Shown one piece after another: positions 1 through 8,116 of a stretch of DNA of 64,000 nucleotides; within the stretch, counting starts at the first letter, position 1, and the number at the start of each line of letters is the position of its first letter. The notes below the pieces were generated by a model. The model did not search any database. It was not told the DNA's origin and saw only the letters and a program-made list of their open reading frames with translations. The translations under genes and the position numbers were made by a program. The DNA is from Wenyingzhuangia heitensis. GTDB taxonomy: Bacteria; Bacteroidota; Bacteroidia; Flavobacteriales; Flavobacteriaceae. The stretch covers positions 558,001 through 622,000 of the forward strand of contig NZ_JAASQL010000001.1 in the NCBI RefSeq assembly GCF_011762155.1, in the 5' to 3' direction.

Positions 1-2074
1 TTTCTATAATCTCTTTAATAAAAGGACTTTTTTCTTCGGCTAAAATAGTTTCTAGCAAGGTTTTGTTTTCTAGCAACAATTCAGCATCAGTAATGGTAAT
101 GTTAATAGCTTCTAGTTTTATAGAACCATTCTTCATCCCTAAAGATTTGGCTATAAAAGCTTTCTCTTCAGGAGATGTTATGCCTGTAAATTTAAGGGTT
201 AATAAACCAGCCAATACATCTTTGTTGGCAATAGCATCGTTTAGTTTGGTAGCTAACACTTCTTTATTTACCTGTGTTGCCAAAGGTTCAATTTCTGATA
301 GAATCGAATTTCTATCATCATTATTACGAGCTTTTAAATGTTTACCTGCTAAAACAATAATAGTATCATAAGAAGCATCGTTTGCAGGAGCAGCCGTTTT
401 CTTTTCTTCTTTAGCCCAAGAATCTGTCAGTCCAACGGTACGGTTAAATATCAATTGGTTAGAAGTACTATTTGTATCTGCACAAAAATACCCTTTACGT
501 TGAAATTGAAATCTGTCTCCTGGTTTAGACGTTAACAAACTTGGTTCAACTAAAGCAGTAATGGTTTTTAAAGAGTTTGGGTTGATAAATTGTTTAAAAT
601 CTATGTCTTTATGACTGTCAGGAGCTTCATCCTTAAACAAACGATCGTACAAACGCACTTGTGTTTTTACAGCGTGTTTACTACTTACCCAGTGAATGGT
701 TCCTTTTACTCTACGTTGACTAGCTTCGGTTCCAGATCCAGATCTAGAGTCTAAATCGGCTGTACAATGAACAACAGTAATGTTTCCGTTTTCGTCTTTT
801 TCAACCGAATCAGCTTTGATAATATATGCATTTTTTAAACGAACTTCTCCACCAATTTTTAATCTAAAGAATTTTTTATTGGCTTGTTCTCTAAAATCTT
901 CTCTTTCTATAAACAGCTCTTTAGAAAAAGGAACTTCTCTTTCTCCTGCGGTTTCATCCTCAGGGTTGTTTTCTGCAATTAAGATTTCCTCTTTGTCAGC
1001 AGGATAATTATCAATTATCAATTTTATAGGATCTAAAACAGCCATTACACGTGGGGCTGTTTTATTTAATTCATCTTTAATACAAAACTCTAACAAAGCA
1101 ACATCTGTTACGTTGTCTCTTTTAGAAATTCCGGCAATTTCGCTAAATTTTCTTATAGAATTAGGAGTATAACCTCTACGTCTTAGTCCAGAAATGGTAG
1201 GCATACGAGGATCATCCCATCCAGATACCATATTTTCTTGAACCAATTGTAGTAATTTACGTTTGCTCATTACGGTATAACTAATGTTTCTACGCGCAAA
1301 TTCACGTTGTTTAGGCTGTGTGTTGTCAGTAGTAGCTACTTGTGCTAAATACCATTCGTATAAATCTCTATGACTCTTAAATTCTAATGTACACAAAGAG
1401 TGTGTAACTTGTTCTAAGTAATCAGATTCACCATGAGTCCAATCATACATAGGATAAATAACCCAATCGTTTCCAGTTCTGTGGTGAGCTTTTTTAAGCA
1501 CACGATACATAATAGGATCACGCATATGCATGTTGTTATGCTGCATGTCTATTTTAGCACGTAAAATAGCTTCCCCTTCATTAAATCCACCATTCTTCAT
1601 TTTTTCAAATAAAGCTAGATTTTCATCAATAGGAGTATCTCTGTAAGGACCCGCAACACCAGGCTCTGTAGGAGTTCCTTTTTGCTTGGCAATTTCTTCG
1701 GATGATTGTAAGTCTACATAAGCATTACCTGCTTTAATAATCTCTACAGTCCAATCATATAATTGTTGAAAATAGTCAGAAGAATACAATTCCTTATCCC
1801 ACTTAAAACCTAACCAAGCTACATCACGCTTAATAGCATCAACATATTCTTGCTCTTCTTTGGCAGGGTTGGTGTCGTCAAAACGCAAGTTTACAGGAGC
1901 GTTGTATTTTTCTCCCAATCCAAAGTTTAAGCAAATAGAAGCAGCATGCCCAATGTGTAAATATCCATTTGGTTCTGGTGGAAAACGGAATCTAAGATTC
2001 TTTGGATCCAATCCATTAGCCAAATCTTCTTCTATAATTTGTTCTATAAAATTCAATGATTTTTTTTCTACCAT
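1..2074 (-). CDS. glnS: Glutaminyl-tRNA synthetase, 3' end outside the window
   Basis: Class I aminoacyl-tRNA synthetase that charges tRNA-Gln with glutamine in the cytoplasm. The reverse strand is open from an ATG at 2074-2072 to the left edge, giving 691 visible residues. The HIGH motif lies at residues 40-43 after PPEPNGYL, and the second ATP-binding motif is VMSKRK at 268-273. The catalytic and anticodon-binding body fits a standard GlnRS of about 550 residues. The remaining 130 or more residues, rich in Ala, Lys and Glu, form a C-terminal extension that continues off the edge. Some Bacteroidota GlnRS are described as YqeY-domain fusions and this tail is in the right place, but I could not see a clear YqeY motif. 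The family assignment is secure; the nature of the tail is open. Confidence 0.95.
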   Translation of the reverse strand, partial: MVEKKSLNFIEQIIEEDLANGLDPKNLRFRFPPEPNGYLHIGHAASICLNFGLGEKYNAPVNLRFDDTNPAKEEQEYVDAIKRDVAWLGFKWDKELYSSDYFQQLYDWTVEIIKAGNAYVDLQSSEEIAKQKGTPTEPGVAGPYRDTPIDENLALFEKMKNGGFNEGEAILRAKIDMQHNNMHMRDPIMYRVLKKAHHRTGNDWVIYPMYDWTHGESDYLEQVTHSLCTLEFKSHRDLYEWYLAQVATTDNTQPKQREFARRNISYTVMSKRKLLQLVQENMVSGWDDPRMPTISGLRRRGYTPNSIRKFSEIAGISKRDNVTDVALLEFCIKDELNKTAPRVMAVLDPIKLIIDNYPADKEEILIAENNPEDETAGEREVPFSKELFIEREDFREQANKKFFRLKIGGEVRLKNAYIIKADSVEKDENGNITVVHCTADLDSRSGSGTEASQRRVKGTIHWVSSKHAVKTQVRLYDRLFKDEAPDSHKDIDFKQFINPNSLKTITALVEPSLLTSKPGDRFQFQRKGYFCADTNSTSNQLIFNRTVGLTDSWAKEEKKTAAPANDASYDTIIVLAGKHLKARNNDDRNSILSEIEPLATQVNKEVLATKLNDAIANKDVLAGLLTLKFTGITSPEEKAFIAKSLGMKNGSIKLEAINITITDAELLLENKTLLETILAEEKSPFIKEIIE

Positions 2075-2104
2075 TTCAACAAAAATAATCAGTTATTAAG
2101 TCTG

Positions 2105-2112
2105 CAAATTTA
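2105..2112 (-). promoter_or_regulatory. Putative -7 element for glnS
   Basis: Read on the minus strand this is TAAATTTG, a perfect match to the Bacteroidota -7 consensus TAnnTTTG, about 30 bases upstream of the glnS ATG. No TTG was found at the usual 17-23 base distance, so the -33 half is missing or degenerate. Confidence 0.45.
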
Positions 2113-2306
2113 CAGAAAACTGAACAAATACGATGATATTATAGTTTGAAGTTGAAATATGTTAAAAAGTTGTCTATATACGATTTATCTAAGAACATAT
2201 GATTTTATAATTTAACCATCTGAGAATGTTGTATTGGTATTAAAATTGTTCTTTTAGTGATGAACGTTTAAAGGCATTCCATTTTATTAAATTTAAAACA
2301 ACAATT

Positions 2307-2774
2307 ATGCAATTTAAGTTAACAGTAAATAATAAAGTATATAAGGTTGATGTGGATCAAGACACTCCGCTACTTTGGGTGTTAAGAGACCATTTACATT
2401 TGGTTGGTACTAAATTTGGTTGTGGAATTGGTCAGTGTGGAGCGTGCTCTGTGCATCTAAATGGAACTGTTATTCGTAGTTGTTTGTTTCCTGTAATTGC
2501 GGTGGGTGATTCTAAAATTACCACTATAGAAGGTTTGTCTGATCAAAATAACCATCCTGTACAAATTGCATGGAGAGATATAGATGTACCACAATGTGGC
2601 TACTGTCAAGCAGGACAAATTATGGCAGCTTCTTCTTTTTTAGCAGAAAATAAAAACCCTACTAAAAATGAAATTAAAGATGCTATGCACGGAAATATTT
2701 GTAGATGTGCTACCTATAAAAGAATTGAAAAAGCGGTAGAAAAAGCTGTTGAAATCACTCAAAAAACTAAATAA
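2307..2774 (+). CDS. Molybdenum hydroxylase [2Fe-2S] subunit (IorA/CoxS-like)
   Basis: Small iron-sulfur subunit of a xanthine-oxidase-family molybdenum hydroxylase. It passes electrons from the Mo centre of the large subunit encoded next. Of 155 residues, the N-terminal ferredoxin-like domain carries C39, C44, C47 and C59. The C-terminal helical domain carries C97, C100, C132 and C134 (CGYC and CRC motifs). Together these are the eight ligands of two [2Fe-2S] clusters. Size and motifs fit the alpha subunit of isoquinoline 1-oxidoreductase type enzymes. Its stop codon directly abuts the start of the large subunit. No FAD subunit is present, as expected for the IorAB type, which uses another electron acceptor. 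The substrate cannot be read from sequence. Confidence 0.9.
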   Translation: MQFKLTVNNKVYKVDVDQDTPLLWVLRDHLHLVGTKFGCGIGQCGACSVHLNGTVIRSCLFPVIAVGDSKITTIEGLSDQNNHPVQIAWRDIDVPQCGYCQAGQIMAASSFLAENKNPTKNEIKDAMHGNICRCATYKRIEKAVEKAVEITQKTK

Positions 2775-4913
2775 ATGAAAACATTAAAAAATAAAATGGA
2801 CAGAAAAACCTTTATAAAGGTGTCTTTGCTTTCAGGAACAGGAATTATTTTTGGAGTTAATTATTTACAGGCAAGTGATATAAGTTCTAAAATGCCCAAC
2901 GATCTAGAGTCTTTAAACTACAATAATTTTAATGCTTATATACAAATAGCCAACAATGGAATGGTGACTATTTATGCACCAAATCCAGAAATTGGGCAAG
3001 GTGTAAAAACATCTATGCCTATGATTGTGGCAGAAGAGTTAGATGTTGTTTGGGAAAATGTAAGTGTAAAACAAGCCAATTTGGATACTGCTAATTTTAA
3101 AAGGCAAGTAGCAGGAGGAAGTCAATCTATTCGTTATTCTTGGATGCATTTAAGAGAAGCAGGTGCCACGGCAAGACAAATGTTGATAAACGCTGCTGCT
3201 ATAGAGTGGAATGTGAATGCGAGTGATTGTAAAACAAATAGTGGATTTGTAATTCATCCTAACGGAAAAAAAATAGGATATGGAGATTTGGTTGTAAAAG
3301 CAGCCAAATTAGAAGTGCCAACTAAAGTCACTTTAAAAGAACCAAAATACTTTAAAATTATAGGAAAACAAGCCAGGAATGTTGATAATTTTAAAATAAC
3401 CCAAGGAGATTCTTTGTACGGAATGGATTATTTTGAAGAGGGAATGGTGTATGCTTCTATTATTCATCCGCCAGCATTTGGGCAAAAACTAATCAATATA
3501 GATGATTCGGAAGCTTTAAAAGTAAAAGGAGTTTTAGAGGTAATTCGTATTGGGAACAATATAGCTGTAATTGCAACCGATACTTGGGCTGCGTTTAAAG
3601 GTAAAAAGCAAGTAACCGCAACTTATGACGAGGTAAATAAAAAAGAAGATTCCAATTATTTTGATGCTCAAATGGACAAAGCTTTTGAGTCTGGGGAGTT
3701 TAAAAAAATAAGAGAAGATGGTAATGTCTTAGAGGCTTTTAGCAAAGCAGACAAAGTAGTAGAAAGAGTTTACGAAGCTCCTTTCTTAGCGCACAATACC
3801 ATGGAGCCTATGAACTTTTTTGCTAACGTAACTCCTAGTAAAATTGAATTAAAAGGACCTATACAAACTCCAGAAGGAACAGCTAATCAGGTTGCTAGAA
3901 TTTTAAAAAGAGAGGTGAGTGAGGTAACTTTAGAAATGTGTAGAATTGGTGGTGGTTTTGGTAGAAGATTAAAAGGAGATTATGTGATAGAAGCTGCATT
4001 AATTTCTGATAAAATTAAAAAACCGGTAAAATTAGTTTATACTAGAGAAGATGATATGACAGCAGGTTTGTATAGGCCTAAAGTAAAATATAAAATCAAG
4101 GCAGCTATAAAAAACGGAAAAGTTACAGGGTATCATTTACAAGAGGCTTCTGTAAATGCAACGGTTAATAAAATGCGAGCAGATTTTTTTCCATCAGGTG
4201 CTGTTGATAATTTATTAATAGAAACTCATAGAATAAAAAGTAAGGTAACTTGTTTTGCTTGGCGAGCTCCTATTTGTAATATATTGGCTTTTGCAGAACA
4301 AAGCTTTTTTGATGAATTAGCTATAGAATTAAATACTAGCCCTGTTCAATTACGATTAGATTTGTTGGAAAATGCTAAAAATCACAAGGATAAAAACATG
4401 CAATATTCTCCTGATAGAATGCAAGCGGTGATTAAAAAAGTAGTGGCGGATGCTAATTTTGGAACCTCTAAAAAAGGAGTATACCAAGGATTTAGTGCTT
4501 ACTACAGTCACAATTCTCATGTAGCTCAAATTGCTGAGGTAGAAATTAAAGACCATCAACCTGTGGTAACCAAAGTATATTGTGCAGTAGATTGCGGAAT
4601 TGTAGTGAATCCTTTAGGTGCACAAGCACAAGCAGAAGGTGGAATTATAGACGGAATAGGACATGCTATGTATAGCGAACAAATTGTAGAAAAGGGAGTG
4701 GCACAAAACACCAATTTTCATCAATATAGATTGATTCGTTTAAAAGAAGCTCCAGAAATTCACGTTTCATTTATAAAAAGTGATGAAGCTCCAACAGGTA
4801 TGGGAGAGCCTACTTTACCACCAGCACCCGCTGCATTGGCAAATGCAATTTATGCAGCTACGGGAAATAGATTAAGAAAACATCCATTTGTAACCAATGG
4901 GTTAAATAGTTAG
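2775..4913 (+). CDS. Molybdenum hydroxylase large subunit (IorB-like)
   Basis: Molybdopterin-binding catalytic subunit of a two-component aldehyde/N-heterocycle hydroxylase. The 712-residue protein begins with a hydrophobic stretch (about residues 16-33) after DRKTF. This resembles a degenerate Tat-like leader, as in other IorB proteins, but has no twin arginine. The Mo-cofactor segment RIGGGFGRR starts near residue 390. The catalytic glutamate sits in GMGEPTLPP, with E678 as the likely base. The start at 2775 immediately follows the stop of the Fe-S subunit; an in-frame ATG eight codons in is possible. Downstream XdhC and MobA-like genes support a maturation operon. Substrate unknown; periplasmic location is inferred only from the leader-like N-terminus. 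Confidence 0.88.
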   Translation: MKTLKNKMDRKTFIKVSLLSGTGIIFGVNYLQASDISSKMPNDLESLNYNNFNAYIQIANNGMVTIYAPNPEIGQGVKTSMPMIVAEELDVVWENVSVKQANLDTANFKRQVAGGSQSIRYSWMHLREAGATARQMLINAAAIEWNVNASDCKTNSGFVIHPNGKKIGYGDLVVKAAKLEVPTKVTLKEPKYFKIIGKQARNVDNFKITQGDSLYGMDYFEEGMVYASIIHPPAFGQKLINIDDSEALKVKGVLEVIRIGNNIAVIATDTWAAFKGKKQVTATYDEVNKKEDSNYFDAQMDKAFESGEFKKIREDGNVLEAFSKADKVVERVYEAPFLAHNTMEPMNFFANVTPSKIELKGPIQTPEGTANQVARILKREVSEVTLEMCRIGGGFGRRLKGDYVIEAALISDKIKKPVKLVYTREDDMTAGLYRPKVKYKIKAAIKNGKVTGYHLQEASVNATVNKMRADFFPSGAVDNLLIETHRIKSKVTCFAWRAPICNILAFAEQSFFDELAIELNTSPVQLRLDLLENAKNHKDKNMQYSPDRMQAVIKKVVADANFGTSKKGVYQGFSAYYSHNSHVAQIAEVEIKDHQPVVTKVYCAVDCGIVVNPLGAQAQAEGGIIDGIGHAMYSEQIVEKGVAQNTNFHQYRLIRLKEAPEIHVSFIKSDEAPTGMGEPTLPPAPAALANAIYAATGNRLRKHPFVTNGLNS

Positions 4914-4920
4914 ATATTTC

Positions 4921-5898
4921 ATGACTCATGAATTTAAACAAATAATTACAGCTTATTCACAAGCAAAATCACTTTCTAAAAGTACAGTGTTAGCTACTTT
5001 AGTGTCGGTTAATGGTTCATCTTATAGAAAAGAAGGTGTGCGAATGTTAATTCACCAAAATCAACAAATTGTTGGAGCTGTAAGTGGTGGTTGTGTAGAA
5101 AAAGAAGTGGTTCGTCAATCAGAATCGGTATTTGCAACAGGCCAATCTAAGCTGATGAGTTATGATGGTCGTTACCGTTTAGGTTGTGAAGGAACGTTGT
5201 ATTTGTTGTTAGAGAAATTAGAGATTGAAGATGAGGTGCTTGTTAAAATTCAAGAATCGTTTGTAAATAGAACATCTTTTGAATTGGTTACTTTTTATGG
5301 TGATGAATTTTCTGAAGAAGGAAGAACAATTATTCAGTTTGAAGACGAAGAATATCCAATATCAAACGTTAAAAAAGGAACTGATTTTTTTAATTGTTTT
5401 CGTCAAAAAATGGAACCTATATTTCAATTGTATATCATAGGTATAGAGCACGATGCAAACAGTTTAAGTCAGCAAGCTTCTTTTTTAGGTTGGGAAGTTA
5501 CGGTTGTAAATACGGGTAAAATATTAAAATCTATTGATAAGTTTATTGGAACTAAAAAGATTATCAATTTGGAAGAAGAAAAAGAGATAGACTTGTTGAT
5601 TGATGATGAAACGGCAATTGTATTGATGAATCATAATTATGCAAAAGATTTATTGTTTTTAAAAAGTATAAAAAACAAGAGGCCTGTGTATATAGGTTTG
5701 TTGGGAGCTAAAAAAAGAAAAGAGCAATTGTTAAATGCTTTAATTGAAGAGGATTTAGATGTTTCTGAAGAATTTTTAGCACTTATTCATGGCCCAACAG
5801 GATTGGATATAGGATCTGTAACTCCACAAGAAATTGCGGTTTCTATTGTTTCTGAGATTATTTTAACAATCAAAAAGAAATCAGTAAAATGTTTATAA
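4921..5898 (+). CDS. XdhC/CoxI family molybdenum-enzyme maturation protein
   Basis: Chaperone of the XdhC family, which binds the molybdenum cofactor, protects its sulfurated form and loads it into xanthine-oxidase-family enzymes. The 325-residue protein has the N-terminal XdhC/CoxI motif VSGGCVEKEV near residue 54 and a C-terminal Rossmann-like domain ending in GPTGLDIGSVTPQEIA. It starts seven bases after the stop of the large subunit, so co-transcription and a role in maturing that enzyme are likely. Confidence 0.88.
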   Translation: MTHEFKQIITAYSQAKSLSKSTVLATLVSVNGSSYRKEGVRMLIHQNQQIVGAVSGGCVEKEVVRQSESVFATGQSKLMSYDGRYRLGCEGTLYLLLEKLEIEDEVLVKIQESFVNRTSFELVTFYGDEFSEEGRTIIQFEDEEYPISNVKKGTDFFNCFRQKMEPIFQLYIIGIEHDANSLSQQASFLGWEVTVVNTGKILKSIDKFIGTKKIINLEEEKEIDLLIDDETAIVLMNHNYAKDLLFLKSIKNKRPVYIGLLGAKKRKEQLLNALIEEDLDVSEEFLALIHGPTGLDIGSVTPQEIAVSIVSEIILTIKKKSVKCL

Positions 5899-5929
5899 AA
5901 AAGGAATACTTGTAACGTGTCTGTGTAAA

Positions 5930-6535
5930 ATGATAGAAAATACGGCTTTTTTAATTTTGGCAGCAGGAGCTTCAAAAAGAATGGGAACTCCCAAGCAATT
6001 GTTGTCTTTTAAAACCGATGTTTTGTTAACCCATGCCATTAAGCAGGTGTTGCAAGTTTCTACAGAAAATGTATTTGTTGTGTTGGGAGCAAATTATAAA
6101 TCTATCTTAAAAAAAATAAGAAGCCTTTCTGTTAATGTAATAGAACATAAAGAATGGGAAAAGGGAATTGGGAGTTCTATTGCTTTTGGAGTGTCTCAAA
6201 TTCAACAAACAAATAAATACAAAAGAGTAATGCTCTTGTTGGCAGATCAGCCAAATATTAAAGCCGATGATCTTCAACAAATTTTAAGACATCATTTTAA
6301 TAATAAAAATAAAATTACGGTAACAGCTTGTTATAATTACACGGGAGTTCCTGTTGTTTTTGAGCATTATTTTTTTAAAGAATTAACTTTGTTGTCTAGT
6401 GATAACGGAGCAAAATCAATATTGAAAAAATATGAATCTATTGTTTCTGATTTTTTAATAGAGAAAGAAATTGTGGATATAGATACTCCTGAGGATTATG
6501 ATAAAATGTTAAAAAGTTTAAAACCTTTGTTATAG
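5930..6535 (+). CDS. MobA-like NTP transferase (MocA-type)
   Basis: Nucleotidyltransferase of the MobA-like NTP transferase family. Members attach CMP or GMP to molybdopterin; MocA makes the cytosine dinucleotide form used by xanthine-oxidase-family enzymes. The 201-residue protein opens with LAAGASKRMGTPKQLL (residues 10-25), the nucleotide-binding signature, and has LLADQP near the middle as the metal-binding region. It closes the molybdenum hydroxylase cassette, which makes the MocA role the best guess. CTP versus GTP preference is inferred from context only. Confidence 0.82.
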   Translation: MIENTAFLILAAGASKRMGTPKQLLSFKTDVLLTHAIKQVLQVSTENVFVVLGANYKSILKKIRSLSVNVIEHKEWEKGIGSSIAFGVSQIQQTNKYKRVMLLLADQPNIKADDLQQILRHHFNNKNKITVTACYNYTGVPVVFEHYFFKELTLLSSDNGAKSILKKYESIVSDFLIEKEIVDIDTPEDYDKMLKSLKPLL

Positions 6536-6559
6536 ATTTGTGTTTCCAAAAGACAAGAA

Positions 6560-6916
6560 ATGGGAATTATTAGAGTTCAGAATATTAGAATATACAGCAA
6601 TCACGGATGTTTAGAAGAAGAAGCTAAAATTGGTTCTCACTACCGAGTAGATGTTGCTGTAAAAGCAGATTTAAGCACGTCTGCAATATCTGATAAATTA
6701 GCAGATACAGTAGATTATGTGCATATTAATAAAATAGTAGAAGAAGAGGTGTTGCAACGTTCAGAATTGTTAGAGCATGTGGTAGAAAGAGTGTTGGTAA
6801 GACTGCTAAAAGAAATTACATTAATTGAAGAAGCAACTGTGGCTTTGTCTAAATTAAATCCACCAATTGGAGGGGATGTAGCTGCGGTAACTATAGAAAT
6901 GACAAAAAAAAGATAA
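6560..6916 (+). CDS. folB: Dihydroneopterin aldolase
   Basis: FolB converts 7,8-dihydroneopterin to 6-hydroxymethyl-dihydropterin and glycolaldehyde in folate synthesis. The 118-residue length is typical. Visible family features are the N-terminal strand IIRVQNIRIYSNHGCLEEE, the central DTVDYVHI segment and the C-terminal KLNPPIGGDV stretch. It starts 24 bases after the preceding gene in the same direction, so it may be read through from the molybdenum cassette. It is functionally unrelated to that cassette. Confidence 0.92.
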   Translation: MGIIRVQNIRIYSNHGCLEEEAKIGSHYRVDVAVKADLSTSAISDKLADTVDYVHINKIVEEEVLQRSELLEHVVERVLVRLLKEITLIEEATVALSKLNPPIGGDVAAVTIEMTKKR

Positions 6917-6942
6917 GAGGTTAAAAAAAATAGAAAAGTGTA

Positions 6943-6972
6943 TTGTAGAATGTACATTTTTATATAAATTTG
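6943..6972 (+). promoter_or_regulatory. Promoter of tRNA-Cys
   Basis: TTG at 6943-6945 and TAAATTTG at 6965-6972, separated by 19 bases, match the Bacteroidota housekeeping consensus TTG-N17-23-TAnnTTTG. The predicted transcription start falls about 6-10 bases before the mature tRNA 5' end. Confidence 0.75.
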
Positions 6973-6985
6973 CAATCCTAATTAG

Positions 6986-7056
6986 GGTGTTGTGGCCGAG
7001 TGGCTAGGCCCTGGTCTGCAAAACCAGTTACAGCGGTTCGAATCCGCTCGACACCT
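6986..7056 (+). tRNA. tRNA-Cys (anticodon GCA)
   Basis: A 71-base cloverleaf. The 7-bp acceptor stem pairs GGTGTTG (6986-6992) with CGACACC (7049-7055), with one G-U pair. The anticodon stem is CTGGT/ACCAG with loop CTGCAAA, placing GCA at 7018-7020. The T arm carries GGTTCGAATCC. The discriminator base at 7056 is U, the identity element expected for tRNA-Cys. CCA is not encoded. Confidence 0.97.
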
Positions 7057-7062
7057 CTAAGT

Positions 7063-7095
7063 AAAACCATCACTTTTTAGTGATGGTTTTTTGTT
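7063..7095 (+). terminator. Terminator after tRNA-Cys
   Basis: Perfect 12-bp stem (7063-7074 with 7079-7090) and a TTTT loop, followed by a T-rich tail. It lies seven bases after the tRNA. Confidence 0.85.
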
Positions 7096-7238
7096 TTTAG
7101 ACCTATTTCTTAATGCGTTTTTTCTAGTTGAATAATAATAATGAATTGTCACGTTTACGCAAATCTCATTCTAAATCCTGTTTTTTGGCAGGACTAATTG
7201 TTTCATAATGTCTTAGCTTTATACTTTAAGTCAAGTCA

Positions 7239-7300
7239 AAAAGCAATTTTTTTGCTTTTAATAAGAATCTGGGACTGTTTTTTAAAATAGGATTCTTATT
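7239..7300 (+). promoter_or_regulatory. Two tandem stem-loops in the leader of the glycosylglycerate operon
   Basis: First hairpin: 8-bp stem 7239-7246 with 7252-7259 and loop TTTTT. Second: 10-bp perfect stem 7260-7269 with 7291-7300 and a 21-base loop. They directly abut and end 21 bases before the first ATG of the operon. A leader attenuator or mRNA-stabilising structure is possible. No known riboswitch family was recognised. A weak promoter candidate (TTG at 7198-7200) lies upstream. Confidence 0.4.
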
Positions 7301-7321
7301 TAATGTTTTTGAACATCAATT

Positions 7322-8116
7322 ATGAAGACAGTTATATTTACAGATTTAGACGGAACTTTTTTAAACCACGATGATTATTCTTTTGAGGCATCGTCAGAGG
7401 CTTTAGCGTGTATTTTTAAAAAAGAAATTCCGTTAATATTTACCACAAGTAAAACAAAAATAGAAGTTGAATTGTTGCAACAAAAAGTAGCTATTAAAGA
7501 ACCTTTTATTGTAGAAAATGGAGCAGCTTTGTTTATTCCTAAAAACTACAAAGGGTTTGATTTTTCTTTTTTAACTGCCTTTGAAGATTATTATGTTCTA
7601 CAATTAGGAGTTGCATATTCACAAGTTTTAAAATTTTACAATGCTTGTAAAAAGCAGTTTGGAATGTTGGGTTTTAGTGATATGACAGATGATGAGGTTG
7701 TAAAATATACAGGACTACCTCTAGAAAGTGCAAAATTATCTAAGATTAGAGATTTTACAGAACCTTTTGTTTTAAAGGAAGAAGCTGCGCTAGATATTTT
7801 GGAAAAACTAGCTTCAGAAAATGAATTAAAAATTACCAAAGGAGGACGATTTTATCATTTAATAGGAAAAAATCAAGACAAAGGGAAAGCGGTTGAAAAG
7901 TGCGCAGAAATTTTTGAGAAGATATACAAAGAAAAAGTAAAATCTATAGGATTGGGAGATGGACAAAACGATGTGCCCTTGCTAAATAGTGTAGATGTAC
8001 CCATTGCCATTCAAAATCATAAAGGAGAATATATAAGTTTAACAAATTCCGATTTGCAGAAATCTAGTTTTAAAGGAGCTAAGGGTTGGAATGAAATGGT
8101 GCTAAAAAATGTATAA
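7322..8116 (+). CDS. HAD phosphatase of the mannosyl/glucosyl-3-phosphoglycerate phosphatase family
   Basis: Predicted to remove phosphate from a glycosyl-3-phosphoglycerate, giving the free glycosylglycerate. The 264-residue protein has HAD motif I DLDGT at residues 8-12 (D8 as nucleophile, D10 as acid/base). Motif II is the FTTSK stretch, and the motif IV region is GLGDGQNDVPLL. Together with the VENGAALF segment this matches MpgP/YedP-type Cof-like phosphatases. Its stop overlaps the next start by eight bases. The nearby GpgS-like transferase and GH13_18 phosphorylase favour glucosyl-3-phosphoglycerate over the mannosyl form (inference). Confidence 0.85.
   Translation: MKTVIFTDLDGTFLNHDDYSFEASSEALACIFKKEIPLIFTTSKTKIEVELLQQKVAIKEPFIVENGAALFIPKNYKGFDFSFLTAFEDYYVLQLGVAYSQVLKFYNACKKQFGMLGFSDMTDDEVVKYTGLPLESAKLSKIRDFTEPFVLKEEAALDILEKLASENELKITKGGRFYHLIGKNQDKGKAVEKCAEIFEKIYKEKVKSIGLGDGQNDVPLLNSVDVPIAIQNHKGEYISLTNSDLQKSSFKGAKGWNEMVLKNV

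Noticed and set aside
2100-2306. Promoter for the Mo hydroxylase operon
   Set aside because: Several partial matches (for example TAAAATTG near 2240), but none with both elements at an acceptable distance.
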